DNA of 33,833 nt, from positions 1-33,833 of IMG/VR virus record IMGVR_UViG_3300046010_005483, one strand, 5' to 3'. This document shows positions 15,310-23,515 of the stretch, in pieces (the first letter of the stretch is position 1; every line of letters begins with the position of its first letter). Made by a program: the position numbers and the translations under genes. Source of the stretch: a virus. A model generated the notes under the pieces. The model had not been told where the DNA came from. It worked only from the letters and a program-made list of their open reading frames with translations, and did not search any database.

Positions 15310-15613
15310 TCAAGAATTAGCTATTAATTGGCTGTTTAGATTCGTAAATGAACAATCTAAAAAAGAGTATTTTTGTTTTTTAAACGATTTGACGACGTCA
15401 GCAAAACGTTACAACCTATTTAATCTTTATGAAGGCACTGATATAACATTACCTTTGGGAGATTATACCTATTATGTGTATCAAAAGACGGTATTAAATG
15501 AAGATTACACGACTGGAATAGAATGCGAAACAGGGAAAGCACGAGTTTTTGAAGATGAAATACCAACTACTACATATACGAATACAACAACAATAATAAA
15601 TGTCTATGATTGA
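15245..15613 (+). CDS. structural protein with Ig-like/beta fold, 122 aa
   Basis: A 122-residue beta-strand-rich protein (NQIALTLTEKSDQEL, LPLGDYTYYVYQKT) that ends in a Thr-rich segment. The pattern resembles short all-beta virion proteins seen next to portal genes in Bacteroidetes phages. I cannot name a family. Its stop overlaps the portal start (ATG at 15600) by 14 bases, so it is translated with the portal. A head decoration or adaptor role is possible. Confidence 0.6.
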   Translation: MLSLIEKGNLNQIALTLTEKSDQELAINWLFRFVNEQSKKEYFCFLNDLTTSAKRYNLFNLYEGTDITLPLGDYTYYVYQKTVLNEDYTTGIECETGKARVFEDEIPTTTYTNTTTIINVYD

Positions 15614-17495
15614 GGATTATATATTTCGTGAAGCAAGTTTACCGCTTCCTGTAGAGAAACAAAAAAGGGGTGAAACACATATAAGCTGGGGTGAAGATAA
15701 TTTATATCCGCAGTTCTTAGTATCTCTATATTACAATTGTAGTATCAATCAAGGTATTATCAATTCTAAGGTGAAATATATTTCTTCAAGTGGATTAGAC
15801 TCAGACACTAACGACAAAGCTAAATGGGAGCTTATTAAGAAGAACGGAAACGCACCTTATAGCTTGGATGAAATAGCTGTAATGTTAGCGAATGACCAAG
15901 AAATATTAAATTCTTTTGCGGTCCTATTCAAGAAAAATCCTATTAGTAAATTTTGGGATGCTCACCACATTCCTGTTGAGTTGATTAGAAAATCATCAAA
16001 CGAAGAGTATTACGAATATTCGGAAAATTGGAAAGAGAAAAATCAAAGTGAAGAAAAGACTGGTTATAAATTAATCAAATCAATCGAAGCTTTAAGCTTA
16101 CAAGATAATGAAGTTTTATTATACGTTAGTGCTAAATCAAAACAGCATTTAGTTGATGACCGAACTAAACAACTTACAAAATCGGTTTATCCTATTCCAT
16201 CATATAGTGGATGTATTAGTTCTATTTTAGCATCTGTTGAAATGAACTATTTCAGATATTCAGAAGTGGTAAATGGCTTTAAAGGCGGTACAATTATTAA
16301 TGTACCAACAGGAGAGCCAAACAACCAAGACGAAAAGAAAAAGATTGTAGCTAAACTTAAAGGTGAAAGTTCTGACAGAGATAAACAAGGTGGAATTGTA
16401 GTAACTTTTAGTAAGTCACAAGAAACAGCGCCTTCAGTTGTGCAGATAAATGGTAATAACTTAGATCAAAGATATTTACTAACACAAGAAAGTATAGTTG
16501 ATGAAATAATGGTTGGTCATTCAGTGATTAATCCTGCTTTATTTTCAGTGAAAACAGCTGGTCAATTAGGTGGTACAGCTGAACTTGAAACAGCGTATTC
16601 AATCTTTATGAATAACTACGCACAAGACAGACAAAAAACGATTACAGACGCGCTTGAATATGCACATTATACACTTAATAATTTTGTTGGTAATATCTAT
16701 TTTATACCGAAACCTTTAAAATTAACGCAACAACCTGACAGTAAATCAATAGTAGCAGATTCACTTAATAAAATGAGTCCACTATTAGCAAACGCGGTTC
16801 TTAGAAACTTGACTATTAACGAGCAAAGAGCTTTAGCAGGGTTACAACCAGTGCCAAATGGGGATGTAATAAGTACAGGCTCACCTACTCAAATGAGTGC
16901 TGAAGTAGACGAAAACGTTGTTTTAAGTTGGTTTAATGAACTCGGAACTACCGAATATAAAGAAGTATATTCTCAAGAAATAAAAAGCTTTGAAAATTTA
17001 GATATGAGCGAAAAAGAGCTATTATCAAAATACAAATTTGCTGACACTTTAACAGAAGATCAAAATAAAATCATCCAATTAATTGATAAAGGTGAAAGCT
17101 ACGGAGCTATCGTTAAAGCAATTGATAAAGGAGCTACCTATGTAAGTAAACAATTAATCGAGCTTGAGAAATTAGGTATGATTAAGGGCTTTGAACTTAC
17201 ACCACAAGGTAAAAGCAACGTTGGGAATGTAGATTTTAGAGTAGTTTACCAATATAGAGAACGTACGGATGCACCACCTTTAAAAGGGGAAAGTAGACCA
17301 TTTTGCAAAGCTTTATTAGCAGCCAAAAAAGTGTTTACACGTCAAGAAATAGACATGATTACAGCACGTTTAAAAGCGGCTGGAATTGATCGCAATGTTT
17401 GGGAATACAAAGGTGGCTGGTACACTAACCCAAATACAAAAGTACACACTCCAAGTTGCAGACACACATGGTTTCAAGTTATTATAAATCAATAA
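15600..17495 (+). CDS. portal protein with C-terminal winged helix and MuF-like domain
   Basis: The N-terminal about 460 residues resemble Bacteroidetes phage portal proteins: YPQFLVSLYYNCSINQGIIN (about residues 37-56), and the clip/stem region with SILASVEMNYFRYSEVVNGF and LGGTAELETAYSIFMNNYAQ. The portal is the dodecameric ring through which DNA enters and leaves the head. The C-terminus adds a winged-helix-like unit (about 485-545, DQNKIIQLIDKGESYGAI then SKQLIELEKLGMIKG) and an about 80-residue MuF-like end with RPFCKALL and TPSCRHTWFQ, probably metal-stabilised. MuF minor head proteins are usually separate genes, so this is a portal-MuF fusion. Confidence 0.8.
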   Translation: MSMIEDYIFREASLPLPVEKQKRGETHISWGEDNLYPQFLVSLYYNCSINQGIINSKVKYISSSGLDSDTNDKAKWELIKKNGNAPYSLDEIAVMLANDQEILNSFAVLFKKNPISKFWDAHHIPVELIRKSSNEEYYEYSENWKEKNQSEEKTGYKLIKSIEALSLQDNEVLLYVSAKSKQHLVDDRTKQLTKSVYPIPSYSGCISSILASVEMNYFRYSEVVNGFKGGTIINVPTGEPNNQDEKKKIVAKLKGESSDRDKQGGIVVTFSKSQETAPSVVQINGNNLDQRYLLTQESIVDEIMVGHSVINPALFSVKTAGQLGGTAELETAYSIFMNNYAQDRQKTITDALEYAHYTLNNFVGNIYFIPKPLKLTQQPDSKSIVADSLNKMSPLLANAVLRNLTINEQRALAGLQPVPNGDVISTGSPTQMSAEVDENVVLSWFNELGTTEYKEVYSQEIKSFENLDMSEKELLSKYKFADTLTEDQNKIIQLIDKGESYGAIVKAIDKGATYVSKQLIELEKLGMIKGFELTPQGKSNVGNVDFRVVYQYRERTDAPPLKGESRPFCKALLAAKKVFTRQEIDMITARLKAAGIDRNVWEYKGGWYTNPNTKVHTPSCRHTWFQVIINQ

Positions 17496-17496
17496 T

Positions 17497-18021
17497 ATGG
17501 CACATTTAATATCAACAACTAATTTAAAGAAACTAAGTTACATTAGTTCAAATGTAGATGATAGTTTAATTTCTACTTTAATTACACGCGTACAAGACAC
17601 TGTTTTAGAGTCGATTTTAGGCAGTCAATTATTTAACCATTTATTAGAAGCTGTAGATAACGATACTTTAAATGCAAATGAAGAAATACTATTGAACAAA
17701 TATATTTCACCTTGTTTGGTTGCATCTGTAGAAGTTAGAGCGGTTGAAATGACTACATTAGAGCTTAGACAAATTGGATTAAGTAAAGTAAATTCAGAAG
17801 GTGTAAACAACGCTTCAGAGAGCGAAATGAATAGAAGTATTAACACTTTGAAAAAAGATTATAATTTCTATAGAGAAAGGTTAATAAGGTTCTTAAAATT
17901 GAATTATACGCTTTTTCCTGAGTATGGTAGTTATTACAGTTATCTTTACCCTTGTGATGACTCTTTAGGTGAAATAAAACCAGATAATGGAGGACCAGAT
18001 GTAAATATTGTTTTTGCATGA
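17497..18021 (+). CDS. head-tail connector / head completion protein, DUF6712-like
   Basis: A 174-residue, mostly helical protein (HLISTTNLKKLSYISSNVDD at the start; TLIARVQDT-like helix; long central helices) resembling the DUF6712 connector group, the Bacteroidetes equivalent of gp6-type head-tail adaptors that dock below the portal. It directly follows the portal gene with a 1-base gap and overlaps the next gene by 4 bases. The acidic Gly/Pro tail (IKPDNGGPDVNIVFA) is probably flexible. Assignment is by pattern and position. Confidence 0.7.
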   Translation: MAHLISTTNLKKLSYISSNVDDSLISTLITRVQDTVLESILGSQLFNHLLEAVDNDTLNANEEILLNKYISPCLVASVEVRAVEMTTLELRQIGLSKVNSEGVNNASESEMNRSINTLKKDYNFYRERLIRFLKLNYTLFPEYGSYYSYLYPCDDSLGEIKPDNGGPDVNIVFA

Positions 18022-18638
18022 TAACGACTATAAACATATTAGAGAAAGAGTTTGAAGAAATTCAGAAAGCTCACTATCAACTAAACTCGTTTTATTTCGG
18101 TGAACTTAATTTAGCACTTCAAAACAGGTCTTTGCTTTATCCATTATTAGCTATCGATTATAACAGCGGAAACATAAACGAATTGAACACAAATATTCAA
18201 TTTGTAATGGTTATTGCGGACAAGGTTTACAAGGATAATTCAAACCTAACGGAAACTAAATCTGATACTTTACAAATTTGTAGGGATATATTCAACTTAT
18301 TAAAGAAATCAAAAAGATGGACATTAATAGGTCGTGTATCGAATGCAAATATTTCAGCTTTTGTTGAAAGAGGTAAGGATGAAATTGCAGGTCATGTACT
18401 TACTTTCTCATTAGAGCTTAGAGATAGTAATGGTATTTGTGATTTACCACTAAATGGGTACGATTATGGTGGTATTTTACGAGTGCCTTGTGAAGATGCT
18501 CACGTATTTAATTCAGATAGCACGTATAGTGCGGATGTACCCGCTGGAGGTACTTTAATACTGCCTGATATGGTATTTGATGTTTTCGTTAATTCAAACT
18601 TTAAAGAACAAATAAATTTAATAACTTTGTCAGCATGA
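18018..18638 (+). CDS. putative tail terminator / neck protein with C-terminal beta domain
   Basis: A 206-residue protein. Residues about 1-140 follow a pattern seen in Bacteroidetes phages just after the connector: a helix, then a segment like ELNLALQNRSLLYPLLAIDY and strands ending FSLELRDSNGICD. It is compatible with a tail terminator or neck subunit. Residues about 150-206 form a short beta add-on containing YSADVPAGGTLILPD, a module often appended to Bacteroidetes phage structural proteins. It overlaps both neighbours by 4 bases (ATGA), giving strict translational coupling from connector to fibre. Confidence 0.6.
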   Translation: MITTINILEKEFEEIQKAHYQLNSFYFGELNLALQNRSLLYPLLAIDYNSGNINELNTNIQFVMVIADKVYKDNSNLTETKSDTLQICRDIFNLLKKSKRWTLIGRVSNANISAFVERGKDEIAGHVLTFSLELRDSNGICDLPLNGYDYGGILRVPCEDAHVFNSDSTYSADVPAGGTLILPDMVFDVFVNSNFKEQINLITLSA

Positions 18639-20080
18639 GTAATACAGTTAATATTTATGTAAATAAGGCGGATATAGGCTTAGATTTAGTCGATAATACA
18701 TCCGATTTAAACAAGCCAATTTCAACAGCTACGCAAACAGCTTTAAATGGTAAAGAAGATGTTTCTAACAAGTCAACAGATGTTAATTTGGGTACTTCTG
18801 ATACTCTTTATCCAAGTCAATTAGCAGTTAAAACGTATGTTGATAGTCACACTGTAATTGTGCCTGATGCAACTGCAAGTGTTAAAGGAATAGTTAAATT
18901 AACAGGTGATTTAGGTGGTACGGCAGATAGTCCTACAGTGCCATCTTTAAGCGGAAAAGAGACTAAACAAGCTCCTCAAGTTGCTTCTACGCAATTTAAA
19001 TTTGATGGTCGATACTTTCACGCTGTAACTGGTGGTGGTGGTAATTTAGCTGGCTTAACAGGTAATATTACATTATGGGGTGGTGTTAATTATGTAGGAA
19101 GTACTTCATATATGTTACATAATGACAGCGTAGAGCCTACTTTTCCAAGTGAGTTTGAAAGACAAGCGGATAGTTTATCATATGTAACAGGTGCTGATAA
19201 TTTAATTGTAGCGACTTGTATTAATCAATATCCATACAAAATTTCTTATAGAATTGAAAGACCTGGTACTAACATCTATTCTACATTTTTAACGACTGAT
19301 TTAAAAGGTGCGAATAATGGTTTAGCTGAATTAGATGGTACGGGTAAAGTTCCAAGTTCACAATTGCCGTCTTATGTAGATGATGTGTTAGAATATGCAA
19401 ATTTAGCTGCATTCCCTGTTACGGGTACAACCGCAACTATTTATTTGGCATTAGATACAAATCTTACTTATCGTTGGGGCGGTACTTCATACGTTGAAAT
19501 TAGTCCATCTTTAGCATTAGGTGAAACTTCATCGAGTGCTTATAGAGGTGACCGAGGTAAAATTGCTTATGATCATTCACTTTTAACAAGCGGCAACCCT
19601 CACAACGTTACAAAATCGGATGTTGGACTTTCAAATGTGGTTAATAGTGATACAACAACAACAGCAAACATTACAGATAGTTCAAACAAAAGATTTGTAA
19701 CAGATGCACAATTAACAGTAATAGGTAATACAAGCGGAACGAATACAGGAGACCAAGACCTATCAAGTTATGCAACTAAAAACCTAACATTAGATAGAAA
19801 AACAGCATCTTACACGTTAGTTGCAAGTGATAACAACAAACTAATAGAAATGAACGTTGCAACTGCTAACAACGTAACTATTAACAATAGTGTGTTTACA
19901 GCAGGAAATCAAATTTTAGTTAGCCAATACGGTGCTGGTCAAGTTACATTCGTAGCAGGTGCTGGAGTTACTTTACGATCTCCAAGTGGAAAGACGAAAA
20001 CAACAGGCCAATATTCAATGGTTTCGATAATTTGTATTTCAGCAGCTGAATTTTATATTAGTGGTGATTTAACAGCGTAA
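18635..20080 (+). CDS. tail fibre protein
   Basis: A 481-residue fibre. The N-terminus carries fibre repeats with NKPISTATQTALNGKEDVSNK (about residues 27-47) and LYPSQLAVKTYVDS. A middle part (about 225-320) has GLAELDGTGKVPSSQLPSYV and TYRWGGTSYVEISPSLAL, common in fibre shafts. A further DVGLSNVVNS repeat lies about 330-340. The C-terminus ends in a compact beta domain (TASYTLVASDNNKLIEMN onward) typical of receptor-binding tips. It probably mediates host adsorption together with the LamG protein encoded next. The 4-base overlap with the upstream gene places it in the connector operon. Confidence 0.85.
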   Translation: MSNTVNIYVNKADIGLDLVDNTSDLNKPISTATQTALNGKEDVSNKSTDVNLGTSDTLYPSQLAVKTYVDSHTVIVPDATASVKGIVKLTGDLGGTADSPTVPSLSGKETKQAPQVASTQFKFDGRYFHAVTGGGGNLAGLTGNITLWGGVNYVGSTSYMLHNDSVEPTFPSEFERQADSLSYVTGADNLIVATCINQYPYKISYRIERPGTNIYSTFLTTDLKGANNGLAELDGTGKVPSSQLPSYVDDVLEYANLAAFPVTGTTATIYLALDTNLTYRWGGTSYVEISPSLALGETSSSAYRGDRGKIAYDHSLLTSGNPHNVTKSDVGLSNVVNSDTTTTANITDSSNKRFVTDAQLTVIGNTSGTNTGDQDLSSYATKNLTLDRKTASYTLVASDNNKLIEMNVATANNVTINNSVFTAGNQILVSQYGAGQVTFVAGAGVTLRSPSGKTKTTGQYSMVSIICISAAEFYISGDLTA

Positions 20081-20082
20081 TT

Positions 20083-20814
20083 ATGATAGTAGCAACTCAT
20101 GGAATTTTAGCTAACTCAGCACCGCCAAGTACATTAAATAATGGTTTGTCTGCTGTGTATAAAGCAGAAAATAATACAAATGATTCATTAGATACTTATA
20201 ATGGTACAGCTATCGGTGGTTTAACCTATGTTACTGGAAAATTAGGAAGTGCTTTTAATCTTAATGGTTCAAATGCGTGTGTAAATATTGGCGATAATTT
20301 TGACCTCACAACAACCAGCTGGTCTTTTGATTGCTGGTTATTTACGACTTCAACAGCTTCAAATCAAACTATTTTCTCAAAAACAATTGCAGCTGGACTA
20401 ACGGGAAGATATTTAGCTTCATTAGTTAATGGTGTAGATGTTCGATTCTTTTTCGCAGCCGCTGAATCATCTAACCTAATAGATATAAGACTTATAAATA
20501 CTAATGTTTTAAATCAGTGGAATCATTATGTATTTATGTTTGATAGAAGTGATAAAATGAAAATATACAGAAATGGTGTGTTAACATCACCAACACTTGT
20601 GTCAGGTACAAATAATTTAATTCCTTATGCTTCAACTAATTACAATACAGATAAAATTTTTAGAATAGGAGCTGCAACAAGTACCAATACAGATGTGGCA
20701 AGTAATTTTTTTAACGGGCAGATTGATAATTTTAACATTTGGAATAGAATCTTGAATCAAGATGAAATAACAGAGTTATATAACAGCGGTAACGGTAAAC
20801 AATATCCTTTTTAA
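20083..20814 (+). CDS. LamG / concanavalin A-like lectin domain protein
   Basis: A 243-residue protein matching the LamG/ConA-like fold: GLSAVYKAENNTNDSLDTYN at the start of the first strand, SWSFDCWLFTT (about residues 75-85), NQWNHYVFMFDRSDKMKIYRNG (about 145-166, split here only for description) and IDNFNIWNRILNQDEITELYN (about 214-234). These domains bind sugars or act as fibre tips. The protein carries no signal peptide and follows the tail fibre gene directly, so it is most likely a virion adhesin that recognises a host surface glycan. Confidence 0.85.
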   Translation: MIVATHGILANSAPPSTLNNGLSAVYKAENNTNDSLDTYNGTAIGGLTYVTGKLGSAFNLNGSNACVNIGDNFDLTTTSWSFDCWLFTTSTASNQTIFSKTIAAGLTGRYLASLVNGVDVRFFFAAAESSNLIDIRLINTNVLNQWNHYVFMFDRSDKMKIYRNGVLTSPTLVSGTNNLIPYASTNYNTDKIFRIGAATSTNTDVASNFFNGQIDNFNIWNRILNQDEITELYNSGNGKQYPF

Positions 20815-20815
20815 T

Positions 20816-21034
20816 ATGAATGTATACAAACTAACAACAGAGCAAAAAGACCTTTTAACAGGTCAAAAATGGGACGGTGAAACTTTTTTCAACCCTATTT
20901 TGGACGCAGATGGAAATTATTTTATTTCAATTGAAGAAGTAAACGGATGCACACACGAAAATGGAGCGTTTGAATGGATTAATAATTTACCTTTAATACC
21001 TTATAATCCTATAATTTCTAATTTTTTAATATAA
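20816..21034 (+). CDS. small hypothetical protein, possible fibre chaperone
   Basis: A 72-residue protein starting MNVYKLTTEQKDLLTGQKWD, with aromatic-rich strands and FISIEEVNGC in the middle. Function not recognised. It follows the lectin gene by 1 base and overlaps the next ATG by one base. Small genes directly after fibres often encode fibre assembly chaperones or short adhesin caps, but nothing in the sequence proves it. Confidence 0.6.
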   Translation: MNVYKLTTEQKDLLTGQKWDGETFFNPILDADGNYFISIEEVNGCTHENGAFEWINNLPLIPYNPIISNFLI

Positions 21035-21645
21035 TGAACGAAGTAAAAAACATTTTAGAGCAACTGAGAAAAGCGAAAACAATTCTATTAATACTTCTAT
21101 TTGTTAGCTTTATTTTGTTTTATTACAAGTCATTAATAACGGAAGTAGTTGAAAGTAAGGTTAAGAAAGACGACTTGAAAGAAGACATTACAAATGGTGT
21201 ATTAATTCATCAAATGTTGAATGATTTAATGTTAACTTATAAATCTGATAGGGCATACATCTTTCAATTTACAAATACTATTAAGTATTTTGATGGGCAT
21301 CATAGAAATTACCAGCATATGACTTATGAAGTTTGTGCAAATGGTGTTAGTTCGGAATGTCAAAACCTTCAAAACATTCCTACAAGTCTAACTCCTTTAT
21401 TTTTGCAAGATGTAATGTTAGATAAAATGATTTATAGAGATATTGATAGTATTCAAGAAACATCTACAAGAATAGAGTTAAAAAAACAAGGTATTAAATC
21501 AATCGTAATAGCTCCATATTTTAAAGATAATAAGTTTGTAGCTTACGTGGGCTTAGATTACGTTAAAGAGCCTTATAATGGTAAATTTGACTATAGAAAG
21601 TTTAAAGCAAGAACAAACGAAATCGGTTTTATACTAACTCAATAA
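21034..21645 (+). CDS. membrane-anchored GAF-like domain protein
   Basis: A 203-residue protein with one N-terminal membrane helix (about residues 17-34, ILLILLFVSFILFYYKSL), a short helical linker (ITEVVESKVKKDDLK), then a soluble domain about 60-200. That domain has the GAF-like pattern DRAYIFQFTNTIKYFDGHH followed by a Cys-containing loop and the strand SIVIAPYFKDNKFVAYVGLD. Such anchored GAF-like proteins occur in phages and integrative elements. Their ligand is unknown. It precedes the small hydrophobic protein and endolysin, so a role in controlling lysis or sensing the host envelope is possible but inferred from position only. Confidence 0.65.
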   Translation: MNEVKNILEQLRKAKTILLILLFVSFILFYYKSLITEVVESKVKKDDLKEDITNGVLIHQMLNDLMLTYKSDRAYIFQFTNTIKYFDGHHRNYQHMTYEVCANGVSSECQNLQNIPTSLTPLFLQDVMLDKMIYRDIDSIQETSTRIELKKQGIKSIVIAPYFKDNKFVAYVGLDYVKEPYNGKFDYRKFKARTNEIGFILTQ

Positions 21646-21654
21646 ATAATAACT

Positions 21655-21870
21655 ATGAATATAATAGAAAGAATACAAGAAAAAACACCTAAAAAAAATA
21701 AATTAGGTTTGAAAATTGCATCTGTATTAGGTGCTGTATCGTTAGCAGTTGCTGAAAGTGGTTTAGTAGATCGTAGACCTGTGTTAAAGATAGCTTTAGA
21801 AGTGCTTTCCGTGAAACTTGGCGCAATAGCAGTTTACAACGCTCAAAAAGTAGAAGATGCTAACAACTAA
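21655..21870 (+). CDS. small hydrophobic protein, candidate holin
   Basis: A 71-residue protein with a basic N-terminus (KTPKKNKLG), a hydrophobic segment at about 20-36 (KIASVLGAVSLAVAESG), and a second weakly hydrophobic segment at about 45-62 (ALEVLSVKLGAIAVYNA). The ATG of the endolysin gene lies inside its 3' end (14-base overlap). Size, hydrophobicity and coupling to the endolysin suggest a holin. Hydrophobicity is only moderate, so this remains a candidate. Confidence 0.5.
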   Translation: MNIIERIQEKTPKKNKLGLKIASVLGAVSLAVAESGLVDRRPVLKIALEVLSVKLGAIAVYNAQKVEDANN

Positions 21871-22324
21871 ACAACTAATAGAAAAATATGGTAAACCTAA
21901 CATAACAGGTGCTGGTTATTTAGTTACCATAAATTTACCCTATCCTATAAGATTGGCGTGGGATTTAGATACCAAAGTTACTCGTATGAGTTGTCATAGA
22001 CTCGTTTCAGATAAGTTTTTAGCGGTGTTTAACGACTTATTAAAGCATTATGGTTATGAGAAGATAGTTGAGTTAGGTATAGACCTTTTCGGTGGTTGTT
22101 TTAACTTTCGTAAAATGCGTGGTGGTTCTGATTGGTCGCGACATTCGTGGGGAGTAGCACTCGATCTTGATCCTGCAAGGAATTTACTTAAAGAAACTTC
22201 AAAGACAGCAAGATTTGCACGACCAGAATATAAGCCTATGATTGATATATTTTACAAACATGGTTTTATTTCGTTAGGTAAAGAAAAGAATTACGATTGG
22301 ATGCACTTTGAAATAAAAGACTAA
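21857..22324 (+). CDS. endolysin, M15 family peptidase (VanY / L-alanyl-D-glutamate type)
   Basis: A 155-residue peptidase of the M15 family, which cuts peptidoglycan stem peptides. The zinc-binding signature is visible: SRHSWGVALDLD (about residues 93-104, with His and Asp ligands) and DWMHFE (about 147-152, with the catalytic Glu region and third His). The pattern matches M15_4 phage endolysins, and there is no signal peptide, so a holin is needed for export. It is the last gene of the late block and is followed by an intrinsic terminator at 22330-22353. Confidence 0.9.
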   Translation: MLTTKQLIEKYGKPNITGAGYLVTINLPYPIRLAWDLDTKVTRMSCHRLVSDKFLAVFNDLLKHYGYEKIVELGIDLFGGCFNFRKMRGGSDWSRHSWGVALDLDPARNLLKETSKTARFARPEYKPMIDIFYKHGFISLGKEKNYDWMHFEIKD

Positions 22325-22329
22325 TAATT

Positions 22330-22353
22330 AGCGTATTAAGTTACGCTTTTTTT
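22330..22353 (+). terminator. intrinsic terminator ending the late block
   Basis: GCGTA (22331-22335) pairs with TACGC (22342-22346), extended by an A-T pair, with a 6-base loop and seven T residues (22347-22353). It starts 6 bases after the endolysin stop and marks the end of late transcription. Confidence 0.85.
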
Positions 22354-22370
22354 ATCTCTTAAAATATTTT

Positions 22371-22440
22371 ATAATTTTTTTATTATTTTTTGTTGATAAC
22401 TATTGTTAATTAAAAATAAGTACTTATATTTGTTCTATAA
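22371..22440 (+). promoter_or_regulatory. 70-bp duplicated promoter/operator, copy 1
   Basis: It carries the -7 element TATATTTG (22425-22432) and a -33 TTG (22403-22405) with 19-base spacing, an ideal Bacteroidetes promoter. Sixty-five of 70 bases are identical to 23861-23930. It also contains TGTTGATAA, which on the other strand is TTATCAACA, one base from the DnaA box TTATCCACA. It drives the genes from 22456. Confidence 0.8.
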
Positions 22441-22455
22441 TTAAAAACGGAAAAA

Positions 22456-22641
22456 ATGATAGAGATACAAAAATATGAAGCAGAAATCGCCACTACCGAT
22501 CAAAAGGTAGTTGGCTATATAACTGAAGGCTGTTTTAATGGTGAATTAAAATATATAATTTCAGTAACAGAAATATCAATGCCAAACTCTATTATTAGAG
22601 GTTGTTTTATTGTTAAACCAGAATCAATTAAAAAAATATAA
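22456..22641 (+). CDS. hypothetical early protein, 61 aa
   Basis: Function not recognised. It is a small beta-rich protein (EIATTDQKVVGYITEGCF, ELKYIISVTEISMPNS) with two Cys residues and no membrane segment. It is the first gene after promoter copy 1, with its ATG 23 bases beyond the -7 element and an A-rich leader (CGGAAAAA) in place of a Shine-Dalgarno site. The early position suggests a role in host takeover or regulation, unproven. Confidence 0.65.
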   Translation: MIEIQKYEAEIATTDQKVVGYITEGCFNGELKYIISVTEISMPNSIIRGCFIVKPESIKKI

Positions 22642-22642
22642 A

Positions 22643-22987
22643 ATGGCAGTAGTAGAAAAAATATTCAGAAAAGTGTTCAATTATTTACCTGATCACTTTA
22701 ACGAAATCGAAGTTTATTTTCACGGATACAAAGATGAAATTTGCATCGACTATTTAAACGACACTCAGTGTTTAATAGTATCTGAAGACGGCGAAATATT
22801 CAACGAAAACGATGAGTTTGTAGGTTATATTTCAGATTTATACTATTTCACCAATTTTGTCGAGTATAATCAATGTCCAGATTGTTACGATAACGGTTAC
22901 ACACGTTCTGAAGTGTACGGAGTGGATACAATCGAAAGAGAAGAAATAGAAAAATGTAATTGTATTAACAGACCTTTTAATTTTTAA
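22643..22987 (+). CDS. hypothetical protein with CPDC zinc-ribbon-like end
   Basis: About 114 residues from the ATG at 22643, which follows the previous stop by 1 base and has an A-rich leader, making it more likely than an upstream alternative at 22610. Residues about 1-85 are acidic strands and helices (FNEIEVYFHGYKDEICIDYL). The C-terminus has CPDCYDNGYTRSEVYG and later CNC, resembling half of a DnaJ-type zinc module that commonly closes small phage proteins. It could bind a nucleic acid or another protein. Family not recognised. Confidence 0.65.
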   Translation: MAVVEKIFRKVFNYLPDHFNEIEVYFHGYKDEICIDYLNDTQCLIVSEDGEIFNENDEFVGYISDLYYFTNFVEYNQCPDCYDNGYTRSEVYGVDTIEREEIEKCNCINRPFNF

Positions 22988-22991
22988 AATT

Positions 22992-23129
22992 ATGATACCA
23001 TTAATAGCAGTAATATTGTACGTTTTAACGATATATATTTTATGTAAAGGTATATTTGCTTACAATCGCAGAATAAACCGCTTAAACGAGCTAAAAGAAG
23101 TAAAAAACACATATAAACCAAAGTTATGA
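22992..23129 (+). CDS. small single-pass membrane protein, 45 aa
   Basis: Starts MIPLIAVILYVLTIYILCKG, one membrane helix, followed by a basic cytoplasmic tail rich in Arg, Lys and Asn. It follows the previous stop by 4 bases and overlaps the next ATG (ATGA at 23126). Function unknown. Small early membrane proteins of phages sometimes block superinfection or alter host membrane proteins. Confidence 0.6.
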   Translation: MIPLIAVILYVLTIYILCKGIFAYNRRINRLNELKEVKNTYKPKL

Positions 23130-23515
23130 TAATAGATCAATTGCACAATCACGTTCATAATTACGTTATAAATCAAAATTCTTTCTTTGAAGTTTGCCCT
23201 ATTCCTTTAAATGATTTGTTTGGAAAGACTAAATTGCACTCAGTAGCTACGTGGCGAAGTGTTGGAATGGTATGGATGAGACTTTCAGGACTTACACAAA
23301 CACAAGTTGGTGAAATATTCAATAGACATCATTCAACTGTCGTTTACGCTGAACATTCAATGCTTGATGCCTTCGATGGTTATAACCCGCAATTGAAAGA
23401 AAAGTTTGATTTGGTGCTAAATTTCGGTAAAGAAACTTGCGTAATCAATGAAGATTTAAATATTAACTTAGTTAACTCACTTTTAACACTTGAAAATCAT
23501 GCTCAAAGGATTTGA
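23126..23515 (+). CDS. DnaA domain IV-like DNA-binding protein
   Basis: A 129-residue protein whose core (about residues 30-85) looks like the C-terminal helix-turn-helix of DnaA: SGLTQTQVGEIFNRHHSTVV then YAEHSM, matching the DnaA signature (a hydrophobic helix, then R-x-HSTV and a following A-H). It lacks the AAA+ ATPase domain. It could recognise DnaA-box-like sites at a phage origin or promoter. It lies between two copies of a 70-bp promoter element, each containing a near-DnaA box, which makes autoregulation plausible. The domain match is strong by pattern. The target is inferred. Confidence 0.75.
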   Translation: MIIDQLHNHVHNYVINQNSFFEVCPIPLNDLFGKTKLHSVATWRSVGMVWMRLSGLTQTQVGEIFNRHHSTVVYAEHSMLDAFDGYNPQLKEKFDLVLNFGKETCVINEDLNINLVNSLLTLENHAQRI

